From positions 1,240,001 to 1,304,000 of the forward strand of contig JANEZZ010001494.1 of assembly GCA_026122225.1 (NCBI GenBank): 64,000 nt of DNA, read 5' to 3'. The translations under genes were made by a program, and so were the position numbers. Shown here piece after piece: positions 11,045 to 22,200 of the stretch. Positions within the stretch are counted from its first letter, which is position 1. Each line of letters begins with the position of its first letter. The DNA is from Heloderma charlesbogerti. Taxonomy: Eukaryota; Chordata; Lepidosauria; Squamata; Helodermatidae. Below the pieces are notes generated by a model. The model had not been told where the DNA came from and searched no databases. It saw nothing but the letters and a program-made list of their open reading frames with translations.

Positions 11045-11420
11045 GGAACTTAAGAGAGCTGTCTACTTCGGGTTTCTAGCCTTAGGGAATCAGTTGGTCT
11101 CCATTTGGAGGGAAAGGGTGGGAAGCCTCTGAACCTAAGGGCTAGGAGGCAAAAGTCCACCCCTTTCCCGTGGGGCATCGGGGCACAGCTGTTGACGTCG
11201 CGCCAAGTGGGCTGAGCACCTCCTCTCGGCGCCCTCCATCTCCCACTTGTCTCTACGCCAGCGCCTCGTGTCCCGAAGCTCCAGTTGTCCCTCCCTCTCC
11301 CTGCCGGGTCACTGCCACTCTCAGGAATGTGAGCAGGGAGGGGCTCTCCCTCCAGCAGCACCTCTGAACAGTGTGTGGGTTCCTCTCCCACGGTTTCTAT
11401 CTCTTCCTCAGAATTAGTAC
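11045..11420 (-). mobile_element. LTR-type retroelement fragment (antisense, diverged copy)
   Basis: The minus strand follows the order of the copy at 14.56-15.1 kb: a GAGG/CTCC-rich acidic-coding stretch, a basic stretch with GACG...GAGATGGAGGGCG, then GGGAAAGGGG...GACT, CCTTAGGTTCAGAGG and TCCAAATGGAGACCAACTG. It is GC-rich compared with its surroundings and has no intact frame with a recognised domain. Confidence 0.45.
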
Positions 11421-11429
11421 TGCTTTGGG

Positions 11430-11750
11430 GCTCTATGGGCTCCGATCCTGGAAGGTCGGCAGGTCAGCCGTTGGAGACCCGAGTGCTGCATGACAGAGTA
11501 AGCTCCTGTCTTCAGTCCCAGCTCCTGCCAACCTAGCAGTTCGAAAGCAAGAAATTGCAAGTAGATAAATAGGTACCGCCTTGGCGGGAAAGGTAACAGC
11601 GTTCCGTGCACCTCGGTGTTCAGTCATGCCAGCCACATGACCACGGAAGCGTCTTCGGACAGCGCTGGCTCTTTGGCTTAGAAACGGGGATGAGCACTGC
11701 ACCCTACAGTCGGACACGACTGGTTGGGGACACCTTTACCTTTACCTTTT
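11430..11750 (+). mobile_element. Sauria SINE (tRNA-related, BovB-mobilised)
   Basis: The copy has a tRNA-like head with GGTCGGCAGGTCAGCC, the central motif CTGCCAACCTAGCAGTTCGAAAGC, then GCAAGTAGATAAATAGGTACCGC, GCCACATGACC, and the 3' tail AGTCGGACACGACTGG...CACCTTTACCTTTACC. The tail shares its CGGACACGACT motif with the 3' end of the BovB copies here, as expected for a SINE using RTE machinery. Diagnostic of lepidosaurs. Confidence 0.85.
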
Positions 11751-11837
11751 TACACATTGCCAGGGAGTCTACAATGTTTTTACATGGTAGATGATCTGGC
11801 GCTGGTAGTTGCTAGTCTTTGTTGCACTGATGCACCA

Positions 11838-11906
11838 CAAGAGTTGGGCTTGATGGTCTTGTAGGCCCCTTCCAACCCTACTCTTATATGATTCTATGAT
11901 TCTAAG
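11838..11906 (+). mobile_element. CR1 LINE 3' terminus
   Basis: TTGATGGTCTTGTAGGCCCC, TTCCAACCCTACTC and the terminal ATGATTCTATGATTCT octamer repeats typical of CR1 3' ends. Confidence 0.85.
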
Positions 11907-12056
11907 AGGGCGAGCTAGCTTTGCATCAGCTGGCCAGCAGCGTTCTTAGGGAAGTTGGCTCATCCGGGCTTTTTTCTCCACCGCTCCTCCGCCGATGGTG
12001 TCCAGGCAGTTCCAGCACCAGTTCCTGCTCCCCGCATAGAGCACTGCCAGCGTTTC

Positions 12057-12252
12057 CCCCCACCGAAATGGGGGTACCTATTTATCTACTCGCAGATGGT
12101 ATACTTTCGAACTGCTAGGTGGGCAGGAGCTAGGGACAAATGACGGGAGCTCACTTCCATCATGCGAAGCTGGGCTCGAACCGTTGGAGTGTCGACCATT
12201 TCTGGCCAGCAACCTCCAGTGTCATTAAGCTGCTGCGCCACTGCATCCCTGC
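12057..12252 (-). mobile_element. Sauria SINE, truncated, antisense
   Basis: GGTACCTATTTATCTACTCGC, TTCGAACTGCTAGGTGGGCAG and GCTGGGCTCGAACCGTTGGAG are reverse complements of the central and pol III box B parts of the copy at 11.4 kb. The 3' tail is missing. Confidence 0.8.
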
Positions 12253-12370
12253 TCCTGTATATAAAAAGGGAACTGAAACTGAGCCTGGAAATTATAGACT
12301 GATTAGCCGATTAGATATAAACTATAAAATGTATATGAACTTCATATTAAATAAATTGGAAGAATGGGCT
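12253..12370 (+). pseudogene. LINE reverse-transcriptase fragment (about 40 codons)
   Basis: The forward frame reads PVYKKGTETEPGNYRLISRL and continues to LNKLEEWA, matching the start of a LINE reverse transcriptase (the NYRPISLL motif block). It ends within 120 bp and no catalytic motif follows. The clade cannot be assigned from this length. Confidence 0.55.
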
Positions 12371-13203
12371 GCTACTGCTACTATTAATATCATGCCATCT
12401 CTATGCACAGCACTTGATACAAAGAACAGCCATGACAGGTCTCTACCCCAGGCTTGAGAGGTGGATTCGTCTCTATGGCAGAAGCAGCTGCTGCTATTAT
12501 GTGGCAAAGGGATGGAATGCGAGTTAGCATTTGGAAGACCATTTCCTCTACCTCTCCAGCCTTTTCCACTTGTTAGGAAGTTGTGTGCAGCTGTGACACC
12601 CCCCCCCCACATACACACACATGCAAATATTCAGTTTTAATTATATATTTTGCAAAAAGGCATGGATCGTCTTATTTGCCGGAAATATAACGGATTGCTG
12701 TTTTGCAAAAAGAATCCATTATGTCCATTGTTCAACAGAAGATGCGAACAACCCTGGGTCTGTCCTTTTGTTTCCAAATGAAGCTGTTGGAAATGCAGCA
12801 GTGGGGAACAAAGCTTCTGGGAAAGCAGAAGGCCGCCCATCTCCCTTGTCTTGATGAGAAATGGCCCAAACTGTTTAGTGAAAAAGCCTGAGGAATCATT
12901 TGCTCGTGGGCAGCAGCATTATTGGCTGTGCTTTAGCATGCTGCGCTGTTTTTATAGCTGAGTAACGACTGCCTAGAAGATGGGCTTTGGGGAAGGAAGC
13001 TTTGGCGCAGTAATCCAAAGGGGAGCTATTATGTCCCAAAACACTCTCCCATGCATTCTGAATTTTTAAAGTAATGAAATACCCAAGGGGAAAAAAGGCA
13101 GTTTTCCTAAAGTTGCTTCTTCTTCACTTGCACTCAGTTGTGTGCTCTGCCAAACTGTACAAATTAGCAACTCGGGAACAAGTGTAAGTACATGATTCTT
13201 CAC

Positions 13204-13704
13204 TAGGGGTGTATGAACCCCGTGACATCTGTTCTGGGTGGGGTCTGCAGCGGGGAAATCTGGGCTGCTTGGGGCCCTGCAGATTTCCCTAGAGCCTTAC
13301 CGCATCTGCCAGATTTCATGGGGTGGTTCTCCTTCTGGCCATGCCAGGACCCTTCTTCCCCACGCCAGCTCTTAAGGAAGCCCTTGACAGCTGGTGCAGG
13401 GAAGAAGAGCCTTGGCAGCACCCCGGTGCTCTTTCCCTGGTCTCCTCGAGAGGAGACCAGGGCAGGAGCACTGGGCACTGGCTGTGCCAAGACCTTTCTT
13501 CCCCACACCAGCTGTTAAGGAAGCTCTTGACAGCCGGCGCAGGAAGGAAGGGCGTCTGCAACACCAACAGTGCTGGAGAGCTGCTCCGCGGGAAATCCAA
13601 TGGACCTGGAGGTGAGCAGGGTCATTCTGCTGTGGACTTCGCAGGTCAGATTCTTGAGAATCTAGCCTGATTTGAGTCTGCAGTGGATTTTTCCGCCATC
13701 CCTA
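13204..13704. repeat. TAGGGATG-end family member (longer, GC-rich interior)
   Basis: Bounded by TAGGGGTGTATGAACC on the left and TTCCGCCATCCCTA on the right, inverted with respect to each other. The interior has three related GGCAGGAG/AAGAAGG-type direct repeats near 13350-13550. Confidence 0.45.
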
Positions 13705-13927
13705 TTCTTCCTTTGTTTTAAAATGTGGTTCTTGACATTTGCATGGACAGGCTGGTAAAAGCCAGTGCAAACTCAGGGATCACTCCAAGGGCTGGAGTTG
13801 TTTAAAAAATCTTGAAACTTGGGTATCCAGTCAGTCAGTCAATCAGTCAGTTGATTTACATCCAACTATTTGGCTGGATTCCTCAAAGCAGTTTGCAATA
13901 ATCATTAAAAAAGTCACAATATATATA

Positions 13928-14334
13928 TAGGGATGTCAGAGAAATCTACAACAGAATCAACTGAATTCAGATTTCTATGCAGATACTGAAGCGGACCAGC
14001 ATTTCCCAAGTTTCACAGGTTCTATGGACTTATGGACCTTTTGCTTAACTTTCCTGAATTTTACATAAATTTAGTCATAGAAAAATACATTAAAATGGCC
14101 AAAAATGGACATTTCCTCCATAGATAAAAGCATGTGCATTTTGGGGGAGATCTGTGCAGTTTTTTTGTGGGGCATGTGCACATTTTCACAAGTGCAAATA
14201 TGCACAAATGTGAATTTGCACTAATTCAGGTAATTGGGAAAAAACCCGATTCCGTCAATGAGTGGACGATGGAACAAAAGGCACCTGACAATCCATGAAA
14301 TGCAGATGGAACAGATTTTGCAAAGTCCATACAT
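13928..14334. repeat. TAGGGATG-end family member
   Basis: It starts TAGGGATGTCAGAGAAATC and ends near AAAGTCCATACATC. The interior is rich in alternating GTGCAAAT/ATTTGCAC and CATTTTGG motifs that can fold back, followed by GCACCTGACAATCCATGAAA as in the copies at 28.8 kb and (reversed) 30.4 kb. Confidence 0.6.
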
Positions 14335-14559
14335 CTGCAATTGCATATCATGCACTTTGAACATTAAAGCCATGTAGGGCAGCCACTCTTGCATTGCCAA
14401 AAAAGAGAACACCAATTTGTATAACATTTGTAAATGTGAATTATTTCTAAATTTGCACCTATGCATATAAAATGTATATATATTGGTGCAAATATAGAAA
14501 TAATAACTATACGATTTTTTTTTTTAAAAAATACAATACATCGTGCCATAGTGGAGAGA

Positions 14560-15115
14560 ATTGACCAGATGACCTGTGTGCCTCTTCTTGTCAGGGTGGA
14601 CACTGAGCCCATAGAATCCCAGAGTAGTTCTGATTCTGAGGAAGAGGAGTCGCTCCTGGGAGAGGAGTGCGCTCCTCTTTCCCAGGGCCAGCAGCTGACG
14701 GAGATTTCTCCCACCAGCATTCCTGGCTTAGATAGCAGTCCAGGGAGTGACAGAGCGTGAGAAGCAGACTTGATGGACGCACGACGCCGACGCAGAGAGC
14801 GGCGCCAAATGGAGGGCGTGGAAAGGAGGCGTAGTGCCCGGTTGGCGTGCAAACAATGGCTGCGCCCAGAGGATCCAAGGGAAAAGGGGAGGGACTCTCC
14901 CTAGTCCTTAAGTTCAGGGGTCTGCCAGTAATTCCCTTTCAAACAGGGACCAACTGTTCCAACGTAGGGCATAGGTACTCTGCTGCTCATATCTAGTTGC
15001 TAACAGTAGCATTGTTACGTTGTAAAAGAGGAATAAAGCTTTGAAAAGAATCCATTTGTCTGTGTCTGGACTTGGCTACTGGATTAGACTGAGAGAGGCC
15101 TCCAAGGAGCCCTTG
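14560..15115 (+). mobile_element. LTR-type retroelement 3' fragment
   Basis: The forward frame codes for an acidic serine-rich stretch (SSSDSEEEESLLGEE), followed by an arginine-rich stretch with GACGCCGACGCAGAG. Then come a GTTGCTAACAGTAGCATTG motif, an AATAAAGC poly(A) signal near 15031, and about 80 bp downstream of it. This is the layout of the end of an LTR-type element. A related antisense copy is at 11.05-11.42 kb. No protease, RT or integrase sequence is present, so the family is not assigned. Confidence 0.45.
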
Positions 15116-15189
15116 ACACTTCTGTCTGCTGACTGGAAACTTAAAGGGCCCTGTTTTCCCTCCTTATGGTTCTTTGAGTTTAAACAAGA

Positions 15190-15320
15190 CTTGGACTGGA
15201 TACCTCTTCAAAAAGAGGACACCTTCAAATAGAGGACTGTCCTCTATCAGCCCCCAAAATAGAGGACTGTCCTATGTAAAGTAGGACACCTAGCCACCCT
15301 ATCACCCACGAGAAAAAAAC
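15190..15320. repeat. Small inverted-repeat element fragment
   Basis: AAATAGAGGACTGTCCTCTAT occurs with a second AAATAGAGGACTGTCCTA 25 bp on, and GTAGGACACCTAGCCACCCT forms the right end. It looks like the terminal part of a fold-back DNA element whose other end is missing. Confidence 0.4.
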
Positions 15321-15587
15321 TTTTGGGGAAAGGGGGAGAAGAGGGCATTAAAAACAGAGTGTTAAAATACTGAATTCAAAAACAAGACGAAAATAGAAAC
15401 AAAGAACATTCCATGCACAGATAATCTTTTGTTCTTCTGAACATGGACAGAAAAGGAAAGCAACCAAAGGGCCAACTCTGAGTTGATCCATGGGCAGGCA
15501 TGTGATGGCGTCTTCCCCTGCCTGCCTCCCTTTCCAGCTTTTCTCACAGGGATGTGTGTGAGTCTCTCTGTGTGTGTAGACTGTCTA

Positions 15588-15715
15588 ACTCAGCATCCCC
15601 CAACCTGGTGCTCTCCAGATGTTTTGGCCTACAGCTGCCATTAGGCTCTGCCAGCAGGGCCAGTAGTCAGGCATGATGGGAGTTGTACTCCAAAACATTG
15701 GTCTAGCTGGACCAG
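15588..15715. mobile_element. Fold-back MITE (hAT-like)
   Basis: CCCCAACCTGGTGCTCTCCAGATGTTTTGG (motif start) pairs with the inverted ATGGGAGTTGTACTCCAAAACATT. Same family as the copy at 9.9 kb. Confidence 0.65.
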
Positions 15716-15769
15716 GAAACAGTTGTGTGCTGGTGTTTTCATCTAGCAACTTTGATGGAAAGTTAAAAG

Positions 15770-15998
15770 GCTATCAATGGCTACTAGTCCTGATGGCTCA
15801 ATGCTACCTCCAGAATCAGAGGCAGTAAGCCTATGTACACCAGTTGCTGGCGAACAGGGGTGGTAGGGTGCTCTTGCACTCATGTCCTGCTTATGGGTTC
15901 CCTTCCCAGTTGATAGCTGGTTGGCCACTGTGTGAACAGAATGCTGGACTAGATGGATCCTTGGTCTGATCCAGCATAGCTCTTCTTATGTTCTTAGG
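15770..15998 (+). mobile_element. CR1 LINE 3' fragment
   Basis: Sense-strand version of the segment at 108-378: CTATCAATGGCTACTAGTCC, GGCCACTGTGTGAACAGAATG and the terminal GATCCAGCATAGCTCTTCTT. Confidence 0.8.
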
Positions 15999-16387
15999 AA
16001 TTGTTGAAAGCGTTGGGTATGTTTAACCTGGAGAAGAGAAGATTAAAAGGACATATGATAATGGTCTTCAAATATCTGAAGGACTGCCATGCAGAAGATA
16101 GGGGAGACTTGTTCTCTGTTGCTCCAGAGGGCTGGACTAGAACCAGTGGGTGGAAATTGCAGGGAAAATGATTTAAGTTGAACCTTGGGAGAAACTTCCT
16201 AAGAGCACAAGCTGTTTGACAGTGGAAGAGACTGCCTTGGTTGTTGAGGGACTCTCCTTTGAAGGAAGTATTTAAGCAGAGGTTGGATGGACATCTGTTG
16301 AGGATGTTGTAGTTGCAGATTCTTGCATTTAGCAGGCAGCTGGACTAGATTATCTTCACAGCCCCTTCCAACTCTATAATTCCATGA
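15999..16387 (+). mobile_element. CR1 LINE 3' segment (different subfamily)
   Basis: TTTAACCTGGAGAAGAGAAG codes for the decayed RT C-terminus ([13 protein letters not shown]). It continues to AACTTCCTAAGAGC, GGTTGGATGGACATCTGTTG and the terminal CCCCTTCCAACTCTATAATTC. It directly abuts the preceding CR1. Confidence 0.8.
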
Positions 16388-16399
16388 AGCATTGACAAC

Positions 16400-16980
16400 A
16401 CAGATTAACAACCCATATTCCCCTTTAGAGAGGGAACTAGATACACATGCATTTAGGTTCATTCCTCCTGTTTTCTGACCTTGGGTCCTCCTACCCCAAT
16501 AAAATTGATGAGGCTTTTGGTGTTGACTCCAGCAGGCAGGCATAAGTTCAAGGTTTAATAATGGATTTATGGCCTTGGAAAGCAGGATTTTCATTGAATT
16601 GGGTTTTTTTTTAAGTAGGCTGTTGCTTGACTGATGCATTACACCAATGTTTGTGTATGGCTTGAAAGTAATAACATAGCCATTAGCATTGATGAGGCAT
16701 TGCTCTCAATCTCTGCAGTAACAAGCAACACCTTTATGAAGCCATTATTAACAAAAGCCTCCAAGGGAACAACACTGATAATGACTAATGGATTACTTCC
16801 CTGTGACATCAAGGCAGAGCCCTCATGGCAAACAAGTCAATTTCCACCAAGGTTCTTAAATAACCATTTGGCTGAAAGGCAGTGTTGTTTACTAATGATG
16901 GATTGACTGTGGAGACAGCTCTCATTAACATTTGTAGCTACACTATCCACCTGAGAGTACACCTGAACTATGGAGTGCTG
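16400..16980. other. No feature recognised (intron)
   Basis: No repeat or exon was recognised. Confidence 0.35.
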
Positions 16981-16984
16981 CTGC

Positions 16985-17618
16985 CAACTCGATCTACCTA
17001 CACACAAATCCAAATCCAGAGTCTCATTTGGAGATGCTTCCAGACTCAACATTGCTCCTGGAGCTTCAACTGGTGTTCCAGTTGCACCCCTTCCTGGATT
17101 AGCTGATTTAACAACAGCGATCCATGCCTTAATCGCCTCCTGTATAGATTTCTGCAATGCACTCTACATGGGGCAGCCCTTGAAGAGCATTCAGAAACTG
17201 CAACTAGCACAAAATGTGGTGCCCAGATTGCTTTCTCATGCATGCTTTGTTGAATGTATTACACTGGTGTTGTATTGACTGCACTGGCTGCCCATTTTTT
17301 CTGGGCACAATTCAAGCTGCTGGTGCTTAACTATAAAGGCCTAAATGGCTTAGGGCCAGGATATCTGAAAGACTGTCTCCGTCTATATGAACCTGCTCAT
17401 AGTTTAAGATCTTCTTTGGAGGCCCTTCTGTATTTCCCACACCCTAGGTTGGTGGGAACATAGGATAGGGCCTTCTCTGTGGCAGCACCCTACCTGTGGA
17501 ACTCCCTCTTTAAAGAAGCTAGACTGGCCACTTCTCTGTTCAGTCTTAGGTGGGCAGCTAAAACCTTTTTGTTCCACATGGATTTTTAGTACTGTAAATG
17601 TATGAGCTCTGTACTCTG
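16985..17618 (+). pseudogene. Old L2 LINE reverse-transcriptase C-terminal remnant
   Basis: With frameshifts the frames read FCNALYMGQPLKSIQKLQL, then LHWLP, LLVLNYKGLNGLGPGYLKD and RAFSVAAPYLW-like sequence. This is the same order as the L2 copies at 39 kb and 53 kb but much more diverged. It represents an older insertion. Confidence 0.7.
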
Positions 17619-17920
17619 GGCAGTATCCAACTGGGTCATTCTGTTAGCACAAATGATGTTGCACTAGTGGAAATTAAGTTCTGAACTATGAGCAAGAGGT
17701 GAATCCAGCTAAAATTACATTTGCCCAAGTGTTATTGTGTAAGCGGTTGTGCATTATGGTTGTGCAACCCACTGTGTATTTGGTTACACATAACTCTTGT
17801 GCAACCCATTCCACAATGGGTCAGACAATCTTAATGGGTAACTGTTTGCATAACAGAAAGATATGGCGGAGCTCCACTAGCGCTATTTGAGTTTCGGGAC
17901 TGACACTGTTGGATAGTGCC
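17619..17920. mobile_element. MITE with 13-bp terminal inverted repeats
   Basis: GGCAGTATCCAAC at the left and GTTGGATAGTGCC at the right are inverted copies with one mismatch, 302 bp apart. No coding sequence. The element sits in the tail of the L2 remnant. Confidence 0.6.
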
Positions 17921-17989
17921 AAATTTAAAGATTTTCTCCTGTTCTTATTCCTGCTGTTTGTGATGTTTTGAAGCTTTAAAATTAAAGAG

Positions 17990-18125
17990 AAGTTTTCAAA
18001 TTAAACTTCAATTAAAAAGAAGTTTTCAAATCGTTGTTACCTTTGAATTGTAATTCACCTTGGGGGTTTTATCTGGACCAAAAGATGGCTCATAAATTTA
18101 TAAATAAATAACAATTTAAATAAAA
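17990..18125 (+). repeat. LINE 3'-UTR-like tail with (AAAT)n
   Basis: GTAATTCACCTTGGGGGTTTT and ATAAATTTATAAATAAATAAC resemble the 3' end of L2-type LINEs. It is probably the tail of the remnant ending at 17618. Confidence 0.45.
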
Positions 18126-18364
18126 TATGGAGCTTCTGTTTTAGTATTCACTTTAGTGGAGGGGAAGCTCCATATTTGTACAAAAGTGTATGCGCATACA
18201 CAGACACGTTGTCTAAAGAACAGGGTATTCTATAGAATACAGATGTGTCTGTGTATAAAAGAGAATGTGGGAGCCACTGCAGTGGGTGTCCCATTCCTGC
18301 CACCGCTCTCATGTGGACTTAATGGGTGGGGAGCTAATGGAGCATCAGAAAGCAGCTGTCTAGG

Positions 18365-18512
18365 TCAGGGATGACGAGCATGTGCTCTTCCAGATACTCT
18401 TGGACACCAACTCACATCAGACACCGCCAGCATGACCAATGGTCAGGGATGTTGTGAGTTGTAGTTCAACAACATCTGGAAGGCCACAGATTTGCTCCCC
18501 CTGATCTAGGGG
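18365..18512. mobile_element. Fold-back MITE (hAT-like)
   Basis: TGTGCTCTTCCAGATACTCTTGGACACCAACTC pairs, in shortened motif terms, with GAGTTGTAGTTCAACAACATCTGG and the GGCCACAGATTTGC end. It is the third copy of the family at 9.9 and 15.6 kb. Confidence 0.55.
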
Positions 18513-18785
18513 TTCAGCTGCTAACTGCTCTAGACCTGGGGCAGGGATCTTGCAGAACATTGTCTTTTTGCTGTTGTTGGGTGGCACAGAGGACAGGGCT
18601 GACATCAAGGCTAGGCATGGTCGGGCACCTGCTGAGGGCTCACACCCCAGCAGGGGCCCATTAACAAGAGCCCTGTGGAGTTGCTCCTCCTACCTCTTGC
18701 TCTGGCCCAGACAACTGAGGTGGTGGTGAGAAAGAGGAGCAGTCGATGCCACTGCCTAATTGCTCCCAGGCTCTGTGCCTGTGAA

Positions 18786-19195
18786 TAGGGATGTATGAAG
18801 CATTTGTTTCAGTTTGTTTTTGATTTGGATGAATCCTGTTCACATCTTCCAGATCCAGCACAGACTCGGATGTAATCTGCAGCTGAAGTCTGCACATTCC
18901 TGAGCTTGCAATGTGATTAGCAGATCTGAAAAGAAATGCGTTGGACAGCATGCGTGCATTTGAAAAATGGGCATGCAAAACTTTTGAAAATGTGCAGAAA
19001 TATGCTTTAATCCATGGGAGAAGAATGCATACATTTCAAAGATGCACACACTTGGGAAAATGCGCAAAACATATGCACAGATTTTTTATGCGGAAAGGAA
19101 AAAGCAGAGCTCACAATGTGATGAGGACTCAAGTCAGAATGAGCTTCAATGTGGAATTTGGAGAATTTCATGTTTTGCTGATTTGCACATCCCTA
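18786..19195. repeat. TAGGGATG-end family member, complete
   Basis: It starts TAGGGATGTATGAAG and ends GATTTGCACATCCCTA, giving a 9-bp perfect inverted terminus. It is 410 bp long. The interior contains TTTGAAAATGTGCAGAAATATG and related purine/pyrimidine alternations shared with the copy at 41.4 kb. The BovB inserted at its right border. Confidence 0.7.
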
Positions 19196-19204
19196 TCTGT
19201 GCAG
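19195..19204. repeat. Left target-site duplication of the 19.2 kb BovB
   Basis: ATCTGTGCAG here is repeated exactly at 22423-22432 on the other side of the element. Confidence 0.85.
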
Positions 19205-22200
19205 CCCCTTCATGGATCACTGCCTTGTTGTGGCGAAGGGGCTTGCATAACTCAGTGAAGCCATAAGCTATGCCGTGCAGGGCCACCCAAGATGGACAGG
19301 TCATGGCAGAGAGTTCTGACAAAATGTGGTCCACTGGAGAAGGAAATGGCAACCCACTCCAGTATTCTTGCCAAGAAAACCCCATGGAACGTATTACAAG
19401 GCTAAAAGAGATGACGCCGGAAGATGAGCCCCTCAGGTCGGAAGGTGTCCAATATGCTACTGGGGAAGAGCAGAGGGTATTTCCAAGTAGCGCCAGAAAG
19501 AGTGAAGCGGCTGGGCCAAACCCGAAAGGACACTCAGCTGTGGATGTGTCTGGCGGTGAAAAGAAAATCCGATGCTGTAAAGAACAATATTGTTTAGGAA
19601 CCTGGAATGTCAGATCAATGAATCAAGGTAAGCTGGAGGTGGTCAAACATGAGATGGCAAGATTGAACATCGACATCTTGGGAATCAGCGAACTAAAATG
19701 GACAGGCATGGGCGAATTTAATTCAGGTGACCATCATATCTACTATTGTGGGCAAGAATCCCTTAGAAGAAATGGAGTAGCACTCATAGTCAACAAAAGG
19801 GTGGGAAAAGCAGTACTGGGGTACAATCTTAAAAATGATAGAATGATCTCAGTACGAATCCAAGGCAAACCATTCAACATCACAGTAATTCAAGTCTATG
19901 CCCCAACCACTGATGCCGAAGAAGCTGAGGTTGATCGGTTCTATGAAGACCTACAACACCTTCTAGAACTAACACCAAAAAAAGATGTCCTCTTCATCAT
20001 AGGGGATTGGAATGCTAAAGTAGGAAGTCAAGAAATCACTGGGATAACAGGCAGGCATGGCCTTGGTGTACAAAATGAAGCAGGACAAAAGCTAATAGAG
20101 TTTTGCCAAGAGAACATGCTGATCATAGCAAACACTCTTTTCCAACAGCACAAGAGGCGACTCTACACATGGACGTCACCAGATGGTCAATATCGAAATC
20201 AGATTGATTATGTCCTTTGCAGCCAAAGATGGAGAAGCTCTATACAGTCAGTAAAAACAAGACCTGGAGCTGACTGTGGCTCAGATCATGAGCTGCTTCT
20301 TGCAACATTTCGGCTTAAATTGAAGAACGTCGGGAAAACCACTAAACCGTTCAGGTATGACCTAAATCATATCCCTGATGAATATACAGTGGAGGTGAGG
20401 AATAGATTTCAGGGATTAGACCTGATAGACAGAGTGCCTGAGGAACTATGGACGGAGGTCCGTAACATTGTTCAGGAGGCAGCAACGAAATCCGTCCCAA
20501 AGAAAAAGAAATGCAAGAAAGCCAAGTGGCTGTCTGATGAGGCTTTACAAGTAGCTCATGAAAGAAGGGAAGCGAAAAGCAAGGGAGAAAGGGGAAGATA
20601 TATCCAACTGAATGCAGAGTTCCAGAGAATAGCAAGGAGAGACAAGAAGGCCTTCTTAAATGAACAATGCAAAGAAATCGAGGAAAACAACAGAATGGGA
20701 AAGACTAGAGATCTCTTCAAGAAAATTGGAGATCTCAAGGGAACGTTTTGTGCAAAGACGGGCATGATAAAGGACAAAGAAGGCAGGGACCTAACAGAAG
20801 CAGATGAGATTAAGAAGAGGTGGCAAGAATACACAGAAGAACTATACAGGAAAGATCTGAATGTCCCTGATAGCCATGATAGTGCGGTCACTGAACTTGA
20901 GCCGGACATCCTTGAGAGTGAAGTCAAGTGGGCCTTAGGAAGCATTAGTAACAACAAAGCTAGCGGAGATGACAGTATTCCAGCCGAGCTATTTAAAATC
21001 CTAAAAGATGATGCTGTTAAAGTGCTGCATTCAATATGCCAACAAATCTGGAACACTCAACAGTGGCCACAAGACTGGAAAAGGTCAGTTTACATTCCAA
21101 TTCCAAAGAAGGGCAATGCCAAAGAGTGTTCCAACTACCGCACAATTGCGCTCATTTCACATGCCAGCAAGGTGATGCTCAAAATCCTACAAGCTAGGCT
21201 TCAGCAGTATGCGAACCGAGAACTACCGGAAGTACAAGCTGGGTTTAGAAGAGGCAGAGGAACTAGAGATCAAATCGCCAACATTCGCTGCATCATGGAG
21301 AAAGCAAGAGAATTCCAGAAAAACGTCTATTTCTGCTTCATTGACTATGCTAAAGCCTTTGATTGTGTGGATCACAACAAACTGTGGCAAATTCTTAAAG
21401 TGATGGGACTACCAGACCACCTTACCTGTCTCCTGAGAAACCTGTACGAGGGTCAAGAAGCAACAGTAAGAACCAGACATGGAACAACCGATTGGTTCAA
21501 AATTGGGAAAGGAGTACGACAAGGCTTCATATTGTCACCCTGCTTATTTAACTTATATGCAGAGTACATCATGAGAAATGCCGGGCTGGATGAATCAGAG
21601 GTCGGAATTAAGATTGCCGGGAGAATTATCAACAACCTCCGATATGCAGATGATACCACCCTAATGGCAGAAAGCGAAGAGGATCTAAAGAGCCTCTTGT
21701 TGAGGGTGAAAGAGGAGAGTGCAAAAGCTGGTTTGAAACTCAACATTAAAAAAATGAAGATCATGTCATCTGGCCCTATCACTTCCTGGCATATAGAAGG
21801 GGAAGAAATGGAAGCAGTGACAGATTTTACTTTCTTGGGCTCCAAGATCACCGCAGATGGTGACTGTAGCCATGAAATTAAAAGACGCTTGCTCCTTGGG
21901 AGGAAAGCTATGGCAAACCTAGACAGCATAGTAAGAAGCAGAGACATCACCTTGCCGACAAAGGTCCGTCTAATCAAAGCTATGGTTTTCCCAGTAGTAA
22001 TGTATGGCTGTGAGAGCTGGACTATAAGGAAGGCTGAGCGCTGAAGAATTGATGCTTTCGAACTGTGGTGCTGGAGAAGACTGTTACGAGTCCCCTGGAC
22101 TGCAAGGAGGTCAAATCAGTCCATCCTAAAGGAAATCAACCCTGAGTGCTCATTGGAAGGACAGATAATGAAGCTGAAGCTCCAATATTTTGGCCACCTA

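Noticed and set aside
11150..11350. GC-rich stretch considered as a CpG island or promoter
   Set aside because: It aligns in order with the retroelement fragment at 14.6-14.95 kb, so its composition comes from a transposon.
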